DNA of 5,786 nt from Firmicutes bacterium AF25-13AC (GTDB taxonomy: Bacteria; Bacillota; Clostridia; Lachnospirales; Lachnospiraceae). The notes below the pieces were generated by a model. It had not been told where the DNA came from, did no database searches, and was given only the letters and a program-made list of their open reading frames with translations. Position 1 is the stretch's first letter; the number at the start of each line of letters is the position of its first letter. The stretch is from assembly GCA_003478935.1 (NCBI GenBank), contig QUFP01000080.1:1-5786 (forward strand), written 5' to 3'. Shown in pieces: positions 1 to 5,370 of this stretch. The translations under genes were made by a program, and so were the position numbers.

Positions 1-109
1 CGCTGTCATCTCGGGCTGCTGCTCAGACTCCTCTGCACAAAATGTATACTTTTGTTTATAGAACTTTTATAAAATTTATACTTTTTTGCCGGGGACAGGC
101 ACTTTTTTT
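1..109 (+). repeat. Dispersed element of about 109 bp, copy A (continues off the left edge)
   Basis: This aligns without gaps to 4108-4216, with differences only at 5, 6 and 8 and two in the AT-rich middle. The right end is T6-GCCGGGGACAGGCAC (82-102) and T7. Since the alignment reaches base 1, the element may extend beyond the window. Confidence 0.8.
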
Positions 110-112
110 GAT

Positions 113-220
113 GGGACAGGCACTGGATGTCCAATTTGAGGTTCCCTGTAGGTCGTGAACGTAGTCATATTCATCGCTTACACTGGAAGTCAATTTACCA
201 ATTCACCAGGCACTTTTTTT
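113..220 (+). repeat. Decayed repeat fragments
   Basis: GGGACAGGCACTGGATG (113-129) is a truncated unit. CACTGGATGTCCAATT (121-136) recurs imperfectly as CACTGGAAGTCAATT (181-195), and CCAGGCAC with a T run (207-220) is another unit end. No gene is supported here. Confidence 0.5.
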
Positions 221-224
221 CGTT

Positions 225-315
225 CTGCTGCTCAGATTCCTCTGCACAAAATGTATACTTTTGTTTATAGAACTTTTATAAAGTTTATACTTTTTTGCCG
301 GGGACAGGCACTTTT
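225..315 (+). repeat. Dispersed element, copy B (left end missing)
   Basis: This matches 16-106 without gaps and with two differences in 91 bases, including an exact T6-GCCGGGGACAGGCAC at 291-311. The GC-rich CTCTCGGG left end of copies A and C is absent; the copy starts at CTGCTGCTC. Confidence 0.8.
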
Positions 316-325
316 GCTCTATACT

Positions 326-480
326 TTTTTGACGGGGTCTGGCACGTAATGCTATGGTTAGCAGCTTATTTGACGGGATTTCCATCCGCCGGATTATACA
401 CCCTTTACTGGACGCACGGACAGGCACTGGATGCTCTTTTGCCGAGGACAGGCACCGGATGTATCCAGACCCCACCCGTC
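326..480 (+). repeat. Cluster of degenerate GGGGACAGGCAC-family units
   Basis: Variants include TTTTTGACGGGGTCTGGCAC (326-345), GGACAGGCACTGGATG (418-433) and CTTTTGCCGAGGACAGGCAC (436-455), with an inverted partial match CCAGACCCCACCCGTC (465-480). Together with the sequence at 1-315 they fill the 3' side of the defence operon. Open frames read through them encode repeat-derived peptides and are not genes. Confidence 0.6.
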
Positions 481-503
481 CACTTACATTCGCGTCGCTC
501 GCT

Positions 504-1622
504 TTACATTTGTTCAGCCAATTGAGCCTTTTGTTTCTCAATTAGCCTCGAATAAACCGTATATGCAACATTTTGAAAATAATCAATATATAAACTCTGG
601 TCACTCGCAGGTAAAGGATACAAATGTTCTATACCATCCTCTTCAAGTTGATACGTCTTTACAATGTTAATTTTTAAATCAGTTTGTTTAAAATTCACAT
701 CGATTACAATCGTTATGGGAAGTGTTTTATGCGAGAATTTATAACTCATACTTGAAAAAATAAAGCCTTGAGCCATACATTCCTTCACAAAATCATTATT
801 TCTCAACCCATCACCTTTTAAAATCGCACTGCTAATTCCTGAAAGCCGTCCAGTTGGTTCAGAAACGTCAATTTCACTTGACAGAGTCTCGTCATTTTCG
901 TCATCAATAGTCTTTTCATCTTTGTTTACAGTAACATTAATAATGTCTGTTAGCTTCCATTCTTTATGAACATATGCTCCGAAATCATCAAAGAAATCTA
1001 CTTTATGTGCCTTTAAAAGGCTTGCTAAAGTTATTCTTTTAAGGCCAAACACAATCTGTTCTCTATCTTCTTGAATCATTTCATCCAACAACGAAACAAA
1101 CTGTTTTGATTCAGACATTCCCTCATGCCGTATACTAACTTTATATTTCTGCGAATCATCTTCTAATGGAGAAATTGTAACATCCAAAGTAACCGTTCGC
1201 GTTTCGGCAATTTTGATACGTCCTCTTTGAGGTTTTTTATAAATATATTGCAATGTTACATTAGATTGATTTCTGGCTATATTTTTTAACATATACTTAG
1301 TATCTGAAATACGACCTTTATTAACAAATTCATCTGCTATACTTGTCAAAAAATCCTCTTTGGACTGCTCGTTTTTAGGAGATATTATGACAACAGTAGA
1401 CTTTAAATTATTTTGTTCAAAATTCATAACCTCTTGCATTTTTGTCATAGTATCTGAACCAAAGAAATGATGGTATATTAAATCAGAAAGAGCCTCTGAA
1501 CTAATGCATACAGGAAGGATCCCTTTTTGTCTCAAAACATATTTGACACTTTGTGCGTTAATTAGTTTATCTTCTATTAACTTTTTGAGATCATCTCCTT
1601 TAACAAAGGATTGAACTGCCAT
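504..1622 (-). CDS. Third gene of putative defence operon; possible GapS4b-like protein
   Basis: This encodes a 372-aa soluble protein with no signal peptide or membrane segment. The start at 1622 is chosen because AAGGAGG (1631-1637) lies 8 nt upstream; an in-frame ATG at 1646 would add 8 residues but has no ribosome binding site and would overlap the previous gene. Residues about 10-55 (DDLKKLIEDKL, then VKYVLRQKGILP, then SEALSDLIYHHFF) look like a compact helix-loop-helix, SAP-like module. Residues 120-225 alternate strands and helices. An acidic linker (DEKTIDDENDE, about 235-246) precedes a strand-rich C-terminal domain. It starts 13 nt after the nuclease-like gene, so the two are surely cotranscribed. 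The layout reminds me of GapS4b, partner of the nuclease-like GapS4a in an anti-phage system; that is recalled resemblance, not a search result. It is safe as a gene, tentative as to family. Confidence 0.88.
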   Translation of the reverse strand: MAVQSFVKGDDLKKLIEDKLINAQSVKYVLRQKGILPVCISSEALSDLIYHHFFGSDTMTKMQEVMNFEQNNLKSTVVIISPKNEQSKEDFLTSIADEFVNKGRISDTKYMLKNIARNQSNVTLQYIYKKPQRGRIKIAETRTVTLDVTISPLEDDSQKYKVSIRHEGMSESKQFVSLLDEMIQEDREQIVFGLKRITLASLLKAHKVDFFDDFGAYVHKEWKLTDIINVTVNKDEKTIDDENDETLSSEIDVSEPTGRLSGISSAILKGDGLRNNDFVKECMAQGFIFSSMSYKFSHKTLPITIVIDVNFKQTDLKINIVKTYQLEEDGIEHLYPLPASDQSLYIDYFQNVAYTVYSRLIEKQKAQLAEQM

Positions 1623-1630
1623 TATTCTTG

Positions 1631-1637
1631 CCTCCTT
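1631..1637 (-). promoter_or_regulatory. Ribosome binding site that fixes the start of the third operon gene
   Basis: The minus strand reads AAGGAGG here, 8 nt before the ATG at 1620-1622. It overlaps the TAA stop codon (1636-1638) of the nuclease-like gene, so translation of the two genes is probably coupled. The alternative ATG at 1644-1646 lies upstream of this site and has no purine-rich stretch at the right distance. Confidence 0.85.
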
Positions 1638-2577
1638 ACGACTCATAATAAATTCTTGATAGACGACGATTGTCCATCAGAAAATATTTGAAAGTTTTTT
1701 TGTTTGCAAACATCTTTGTAAAAAATTCTTTAATATGATCTATGTCTTGCTCTGTTTCAGGATAAAAGTAAAAATGAACTTCTTGACATCGATCACTTCT
1801 CGATTCTAATTGCAATTCATTAATCATATCCTGCAAGTACTTTAAAGAATCATCCGTAACATGCTCAAAACAAAATAATGCCTTTATATCAACCTTTGTT
1901 GTACTATTTTGATCAGTTACATTTTTAATATAAGAGGCCAAAATATAATCTGAAAATAAATATGTTGGAGTAACAACAGGTGAACGATCCCATGTAGAAC
2001 CACCAATAGACGGATATATAATGCCAAAGCTATTCTCAACACTATTTTGTTTGATTTTTGCAATTTCAGCATTGAAAGAGTACCATTTTTCGAGCCTACT
2101 ATTATCCGCAAGATAAATCATAAACGGATGTCGACGTCTAGGAACTTTAATTTGGGAAATGCTATTTAATGCACGCTCCGTTTCATATTTATTATCGCTT
2201 GAATTATACAATAAAATTCCACCAATCAAAGTATATTCTTCTAAATATGTAGTTAAAGTAGGAGATGTTGAAGCACATTCTATAGTATTACACAATTCTT
2301 CGACCCATATCGACAAATTACTTGGAATAAAGTTAGACCATTCGCGGTGTTTGCACTCTATTACAAAAGCTTCTTGGCGCTTAGCAAATGGATTATAATA
2401 GCCCGCTAATATATCCACACCATGAGTTTTTTTATCTGAAGACTTTGCATTTTTATGTGCAGTTCTTATACAATCAATCTGAACATCTTGAGCCAAAATC
2501 TTCCAATCCAGATTCTCAAAAATAGAATTCCCATAGTGTTCTAATTTCTTGCCAATTCGTTGACTGAGTTCGCCCAT
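1636..2577 (-). CDS. PD-(D/E)XK nuclease-like protein, second gene of putative defence operon (possible GapS4a-like)
   Basis: This encodes a 313-aa cytoplasmic protein with a restriction-endonuclease-like core near its N-terminus. E13 sits in a first helix (RIGKKLEHYG), then comes H52-G-V-D55-I-L, then a strand FVIECKHRE with E74-x-K76. The order E...D...ExK is the PD-(D/E)XK metal-binding pattern, with about 18 residues between D55 and E74. Later parts alternate strands and helices (ILLYNS, MIYLADNSR, FGIIYPSIG, KALFCFEHV, VHFYFYPETE) and the protein ends RRLSRIYYES. Its ATG overlaps the previous gene's stop codon by one base (TAATG), with GGAGGTG at 2585-2591 inside that gene. The MGE...G...E start, HG-x-D, TIEC (98-101), and late YPS and FYFYP stretches recall GapS4a of the GAPS4 anti-phage system. 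That is memory-based and moderate at best; the nuclease signature is the stronger claim. The substrate is unknown. Confidence 0.88.
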   Translation of the reverse strand: MGELSQRIGKKLEHYGNSIFENLDWKILAQDVQIDCIRTAHKNAKSSDKKTHGVDILAGYYNPFAKRQEAFVIECKHREWSNFIPSNLSIWVEELCNTIECASTSPTLTTYLEEYTLIGGILLYNSSDNKYETERALNSISQIKVPRRRHPFMIYLADNSRLEKWYSFNAEIAKIKQNSVENSFGIIYPSIGGSTWDRSPVVTPTYLFSDYILASYIKNVTDQNSTTKVDIKALFCFEHVTDDSLKYLQDMINELQLESRSDRCQEVHFYFYPETEQDIDHIKEFFTKMFANKKTFKYFLMDNRRLSRIYYES

Positions 2578-3254
2578 TAATTTTCACCTCCATTTAGCAA
2601 TATTCGATGGAGAAACAATATTTCCTCATCATCCAGTGAGGAACGAGATTTATAAACAGTAACTCGGCCCTTTGCTGTAATCCGGAGCTTAACTGAGCTA
2701 TTATCGCATAAAAGAATAATAGTCATACTTGAGATTTTATCATTGTATTTCTGTAGTATAGAAAACGCATCACCATACGACGAAAGGTCTACTGTAAAAT
2801 TACCAACAATATCTTCTGTAAAAAGGAAATCTTGAAAACACACCTTAGAAACCTTTAACTTGTAACCTTTTAATCTTTCTAACAGCATATTAATCGTAAT
2901 TTCAATATTATTAATTGATATAGATTTTAACAAATTGGATAACTCAAATACTAACTTGTTTGCCGAGGTTTTATTCCCCCAGATTTCCAAATAATTATCT
3001 GTAATACTGAAAGAAATAACATTTGCCTTAGGAACTATTTTAGATTCAAAAACCCTCTGTTGCGGATTATAATAGGACTCCTGGGCATTTTGGACAATAA
3101 CATATTCGCCTATCAGTTCATTGTTACTGATTAATTCTAGATTAAAATAGGTATTTTCATCTTCCGGATAATCTTTCAATCGTAAATATATTGATTCCAC
3201 ATTGATTTTCGCCGATGAACACAGTCCATATATAAAAATACTACTGGAAGCCAT
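2577..3254 (-). CDS. Protein of unknown function, first gene of putative defence operon
   Basis: I do not recognise this 225-aa protein. It has no signal peptide, membrane helix or obvious catalytic motif. Residues 1-110 look strand-rich (YFNLELISN, GEYVIVQN, VISFSITDNYLEIWG). A helix-rich centre (NKLVFELSNLLKSI, ITINMLLERLKGY) follows, then more strands (TIILLCDN, VKLRITAKGRVTVY) and a final helix (DDEEILFLHRILL). The start is supported by AGGAGGT (3261-3267) six nt before the ATG. The stop codon TAA overlaps the next gene's ATG by one base, and codons for GGE near its end double as that gene's ribosome binding site. This tight coupling suggests its product acts with the nuclease-like protein, perhaps as a sensor or binding subunit, but that is only guilt by association. 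It would be an extra component if the next two genes really are GAPS4-like. Confidence 0.83.
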   Translation of the reverse strand: MASSSIFIYGLCSSAKINVESIYLRLKDYPEDENTYFNLELISNNELIGEYVIVQNAQESYYNPQQRVFESKIVPKANVISFSITDNYLEIWGNKTSANKLVFELSNLLKSISINNIEITINMLLERLKGYKLKVSKVCFQDFLFTEDIVGNFTVDLSSYGDAFSILQKYNDKISSMTIILLCDNSSVKLRITAKGRVTVYKSRSSLDDEEILFLHRILLNGGEN

Positions 3255-3508
3255 TGAGTTACCTCCTCATATAATCAAGTATTTTTTATTGAAAATTCAA
3301 GGTTTTTAACCCTTATATATCTCAGTGAATAAGCCGAAGCTATGAACATTTCAATATATCAAGTACTGAAATAGTATTCAAAAGGTATATGAAATAAAAC
3401 GTCTCTTATTTCCACTTTACTAACCTTGCATCTCCCCGGGGGCTAACCCGTTTTTTATTTTTTAATGCATACTTCCTTTGAGGCTTTATGCATTTTTTAT
3501 AAATATAT
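3255..3508 (-). other. Long 5' leader of the operon with several inverted repeats
   Basis: This gene-free stretch lies between the promoter and the first operon gene. On the minus strand it begins with an 8-bp perfect inverted repeat (AATGCATA at 3464-3471 with TATGCATT at 3487-3494, the inner bases able to pair further). It then holds the palindrome CCCCGGGG (3434-3441) and a small AGC-UUCG-GCU hairpin (3332-3341). No known riboswitch or T-box was recognised, and no coding frame of note is present. Confidence 0.35.
3437..3463 (+). terminator. Weak terminator-like hairpin plus T tract, opposite to the operon
   Basis: On the plus strand CGGG (3437-3440) can pair with CCCG (3447-3450) around a 6-nt loop, followed at once by T6-A-T6 (3451-3463). 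The stem is only 4 bp, so this is weak. If real it would end a transcript antisense to the operon leader; a marginal plus-strand promoter (TTGAAA at 3289-3294, 19 bases, TATATA at 3314-3319) lies suitably upstream. Confidence 0.25.
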
Positions 3509-3536
3509 ATTATACACTGTTTCTAATATTTTTCAA
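3509..3536 (-). promoter_or_regulatory. Sigma-A-type promoter for the three-gene operon
   Basis: On the minus strand, TTGAAA (3531-3536) is followed after 16 bases by a perfect TATAAT (3509-3514) in very AT-rich sequence. Transcription should start near 3502, giving a leader of about 250 nt before the ATG at 3254. A second, weaker candidate lies closer to the gene: TTGAAT (3376-3381), 17 bases, TATATT (3353-3358). Confidence 0.6.
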
Positions 3537-3547
3537 CTAATTGTTTG

Positions 3548-3579
3548 TAAGTGTTCCACGAGATACCGCGTAGCGTAAC
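3548..3579. repeat. Decayed copy of 32-nt REP-like palindrome
   Basis: This matches the palindrome at 4229-4260 in layout and much of its sequence, including the shared core CCACGAGATACC, but substitutions have weakened the outer stem. Like the better copy, it lies close to a GGGGACAGGCAC unit, which starts 8 bases downstream at 3587. Confidence 0.55.
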
Positions 3580-3586
3580 TATCTTA

Positions 3587-3606
3587 TTTTTGCCGGGGAC
3601 AGGCAC
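3587..3606 (+). repeat. GGGGACAGGCAC dispersed repeat unit
   Basis: T5-GCCGGGGACAGGCAC, identical to the other units except that one T is missing at the left. TGCC and GGCA within it can form a 4-bp stem around GGGGACA. It sits just beyond the trailer end of the CRISPR array. Confidence 0.8.
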
Positions 3607-3624
3607 CAATGTGCGCATTTTTGA

Positions 3625-3669
3625 GGTGCGAATCCCCTAGTGCTTTTCTGGGAACTTGCCTTTCGCACC
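3625..3669. repeat. Inverted repeat beyond the distal end of the CRISPR array
   Basis: GGTGCGAA (3625-3632) and TTCGCACC (3662-3669) are perfect complements 29 bases apart, and TCCC/GGGA inside can extend the structure. No strong T tract follows on the minus strand, so it is not a clear terminator. It may be a processing or folding element at the end of the CRISPR transcript, or a remnant of a mobile element. Confidence 0.45.
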
Positions 3670-3699
3670 ACTCTTTTATCATTTTACTGATAACAAGCA

Positions 3700-3885
3700 C
3701 CAGTGCCTTACTCTCGGGCTGATATCTCATTTCTACGGAGAAGGAGAATACTATGTTGAATATCGTTGAAAGTTGTGTCAATGCCCTCTCGGGCTGATAT
3801 CTCATTTCTACTATGTTAAAAGTTCTGCTATTGATAAGGATGTCACAAGTGTCAATGCCCTCTCGGGCTGATATCTCATTTCTAC
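3700..3885 (-). CRISPR. Short CRISPR array: three 37-nt repeats, two spacers, no cas genes in window
   Basis: Repeats lie at 3849-3885 and 3775-3811 (identical over 37 nt) and 3700-3736, of which only 3711-3736 is conserved. Spacers are 3812-3848 (37 nt) and 3737-3774 (38 nt). Read on the minus strand, each repeat starts GTAGAAATGAGATATC, has a GCCC-GAGA-GGGC hairpin with a GNRA-type loop, and ends ATTGACAC. Cleavage after GGGC would leave the 8-nt handle ATTGACAC, one base from the ATTGAAAC typical of Cas6-processed type I and III arrays. The degenerate repeat has lost its 3' part, which marks the trailer end and agrees with a leader at higher coordinates. The 37-nt length and layout suggest type III or I; that assignment is inference. 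Confidence 0.88.
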
Positions 3886-4035
3886 GGTACCCCTTCAAAA
3901 ACCTAGGTTTTATGCGGTTTCCAGAGCCTGTTTTTGCAGGTATTTATCAGAATATTCTGACAACAGCCGTTTTTCATGCATGTTAACATTTTTGGACATA
4001 TTTAATGAGGTGTACTTACCATTGACACTGAATTA
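3886..4035 (-). promoter_or_regulatory. CRISPR leader
   Basis: This AT-rich, gene-free sequence precedes the first intact repeat and follows a good promoter. It contains two perfect 14-bp palindromes, AAAACCTAGGTTTT (3898-3911) and TCAGAATATTCTGA (3947-3960), and a small CCTG/CAGG hairpin (3927-3940). Such symmetric sites could bind a dimeric protein involved in expression or spacer integration. The predicted transcript start, near 4028, begins with GTGTCAATG, the exact complement of the last 9 nt of each repeat. Confidence 0.6.
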
Positions 4036-4064
4036 AGTATAGCACTAATTACAACCGTTGTCAT
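4036..4064 (-). promoter_or_regulatory. Promoter of the CRISPR array
   Basis: On the minus strand ATGACA (4059-4064; 5 of 6 to TTGACA) is followed after exactly 17 bases by TATACT (4036-4041; 5 of 6 to TATAAT). Transcription would begin near 4028-4029, about 143 nt before the first repeat, a normal leader length. Confidence 0.6.
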
Positions 4065-4107
4065 CCTATTTTTTCACTCTCTTGATAAGTTGAGCTGAGC
4101 AGTAACA

Positions 4108-4216
4108 CGCTACCCTCTCGGGCTGCTGCTCAGACTCCTCTGCACAAAATGTATACTTTTGTTTATAGACCTTTTATAAAGTTTATACTTTTTTGCCGGG
4201 GACAGGCACTTTTTTT
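4108..4216 (+). repeat. Dispersed element of about 109 bp, copy C
   Basis: This aligns without gaps to positions 1-109 with about five differences and to 225-315 over its middle part. It runs from a GC-rich left end (CCCTCTCGGGCTGCTG) through an AT-rich middle with GTATAC and TATAAA stretches to T6-GCCGGGGACAGGCAC (4189-4209) and T7. The left end lies in an inverted repeat, TGAGCAG (4096-4102) with CTGCTCA (4126-4132). No coding frame is present, so it is probably a non-autonomous mobile element or REP-like sequence. Confidence 0.8.
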
Positions 4217-4228
4217 ATCTACCGCATG

Positions 4229-4260
4229 TAAGCGCTCCACGAGATACCGTGTAGCGCTTA
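4229..4260. repeat. 32-nt REP-like palindrome, intact copy
   Basis: TAAGCGCT at the left and AGCGCTTA at the right are perfect complements. With CACG/CGTG inside, a 13-bp stem with one mismatch closes on the six-base loop AGATAC. It sits between two GGGGACAGGCAC units (4189-4209 and 4301-4321), and a decayed relative at 3548-3579 also neighbours such a unit. Confidence 0.7.
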
Positions 4261-4300
4261 CCAAAGGAATGCTACCGGACGAATAATCCAGAAAAAGATG

Positions 4301-4321
4301 TTTTTTGCCGGGGACAGGCAC
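4301..4321 (+). repeat. GGGGACAGGCAC dispersed repeat unit
   Basis: An exact copy of T6-GCCGGGGACAGGCAC followed by a run of nine T residues. It lies just downstream of the gene ending at 4441 and of the small overlapping frame ending at 4350. The poly-T after a TGCC/GGCA hairpin could give weak termination on the plus strand, but no plus-strand gene precedes it. Confidence 0.85.
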
Positions 4322-4349
4322 TTTTTTTTTCGGATAGTATTTCTATTGT

Positions 4350-4493
4350 TCATTCGCAATCTTCTCTTTGCATCTCTTTTTTTCTTTCCTCTGCCCATGT
4401 AGTATCACTTCCTTGCTCGAACGGTGAATTGATAAACACCTCAACTTTTACTTTTTGATGTATCATCATCAATTTTTTCATCATCAAATACAT
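4350..4493 (-). CDS. Possible 47-aa small protein overlapping the upstream gene's end
   Basis: An open frame shifted relative to the 303-aa gene begins at an ATG at 4493 (other ATGs at 4484, 4481, 4469 and 4466) and ends with TGA at 4350-4352. Outside the overlap it reads INSPFEQGSDTTWAEERKK and then EMQREDCE, a charged, protein-like stretch that stops just before a dispersed repeat. No convincing ribosome binding site is seen. It could be a translationally coupled small protein, the remnant of a longer C-terminus, or chance. Confidence 0.22.
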   Translation of the reverse strand: MYLMMKKLMMIHQKVKVEVFINSPFEQGSDTTWAEERKKEMQREDCE

Positions 4494-5352
4494 ATCGTTT
4501 TTCTTTGTAAATCTCAGGATTGTTTCGTTCTTTTCCCTTTCGATATGGTCTTACAGGAATTACTCTCCCATCAGAAAGTGTTCGTTCATGTCCTCGAACA
4601 CCCCAAGCTGGAGCATGATATTTTCGTCCAGAACCAGTTGCACCATACTCAATAGGGCTTCCATCTTTATCTATAGCAATGATTCTCTTAATTAACACAA
4701 TTCTGTCTCGCGTTTTAAAAGCATCATCGTCTGGTGAAATTGGCCCTCTCTGTTCAACAACTCTTATTTCTTCCGGACGATTAGCTATCTCGTATTGTAC
4801 TCCTACCCAGAAGTTTCCAAGCCAATATGCTAATCTCATAATGTCATCAAAAGAAAAATAGTCTAATGCTTCTTCCGAGATTTCTATTGGAAGAACATAT
4901 GCATTCTCATCTTGACTGACCTCGATTACTGCAACATCCATCTCTGAGCCCCAATCTTTATCAACAAGACACACCGTGATAGCACAATAAACAGAATTCC
5001 CTATATACCTGTATGACGCAAACAGCCCATAAGGAGAAGATTCCTCACGATAACGGCTAATGCCATTTAAAATCATACCAATTTGTGTATCCTGATGAAT
5101 ATCTCCAAAGATTTCTAATCTAAAATCTCTCAAACCAACTGCTTGTTCAAAAAACTCATACCGTCTTCCAATAAACGAAATTTGGTCCGCTTTTGCATCC
5201 GTCAAGTTAAAATAATCCAAATTAGCCTCAAAATCATATTTGGTATCATTCACTCTAATAGCAGAAAAATCGACATTTTCTTGTACAGTCCGTTCCCACT
5301 GCCATTCAATTTCTTTCTGTGTAGACGGCATTCGATTCAAACTAAAATCCAT
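4441..5352 (-). CDS. 303-aa protein of unknown function with basic C-terminal VRGH motif
   Basis: I cannot name this protein. The start is firm: AGGAGG (5361-5366) lies 8 nt before the ATG. The N-terminal two thirds look mixed alpha/beta with no signal peptide or membrane helix; the stretch from about 100 to 185 (YGLFASYRYIGN, YCAITVCLVD, AVIEVSQDENA, FDDIMRLAYWLGNFWVGVQYEIA) is the best ordered. The C-terminal region carries W250-G-VRGHER (250-257), DGR (261-263) and VRPYRKG (267-273), and ends in an acidic, low-complexity tail (DDEKIDDDTSKSKS). A W-x-VRGH-x-R...G...v-x-PY/H-x-KG pattern recurs at the ends of proteins from phages and mobile elements, and faintly recalls AcrVA2-like anti-CRISPR proteins; this is memory only. 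It is separated from the CRISPR array by repeats and appears to be its own unit. Confidence 0.82.
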   Translation of the reverse strand: MDFSLNRMPSTQKEIEWQWERTVQENVDFSAIRVNDTKYDFEANLDYFNLTDAKADQISFIGRRYEFFEQAVGLRDFRLEIFGDIHQDTQIGMILNGISRYREESSPYGLFASYRYIGNSVYCAITVCLVDKDWGSEMDVAVIEVSQDENAYVLPIEISEEALDYFSFDDIMRLAYWLGNFWVGVQYEIANRPEEIRVVEQRGPISPDDDAFKTRDRIVLIKRIIAIDKDGSPIEYGATGSGRKYHAPAWGVRGHERTLSDGRVIPVRPYRKGKERNNPEIYKEKRYVFDDEKIDDDTSKSKS

Positions 5353-5370
5353 ATGAGTAATCCTCCTGTT

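Noticed and set aside
155..670. Several open frames of 60-112 aa on both strands
   Set aside because: They consist of translated GGGGACAGGCAC repeats (CRGQA, CLSPAKK) or overlap the real gene on the minus strand, and lack ribosome binding sites.
1623..1646. Eight-residue longer start for the third operon gene
   Set aside because: No ribosome binding site precedes 1646, while AAGGAGG sits at the proper distance from the ATG at 1622.
3623..3640. GGTGCGAATCCCC resembling a tRNA T-loop
   Set aside because: No acceptor stem, anticodon arm or CCA-side pairing surrounds it; it is one arm of a local inverted repeat.
3775..3885. Plus-strand repeat ending in ATTTCTAC, reminiscent of Cas12a-type repeats
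   Set aside because: Cas12a repeats need a following GTAGA to close the hairpin, which is missing. The degenerate repeat and the handle sequence fit minus-strand transcription.
3584..3898. A 104-aa minus-strand open frame with an internal peptide repeat (VEMRYQPERALT)
   Set aside because: It is the CRISPR array and a dispersed repeat read as protein; the peptide repeat is the 37-nt DNA repeat with its spacing.
4679..4861. Plus-strand open frame within the 303-aa gene
   Set aside because: It is a shadow of the minus-strand gene with no ribosome binding site and no recognisable content.
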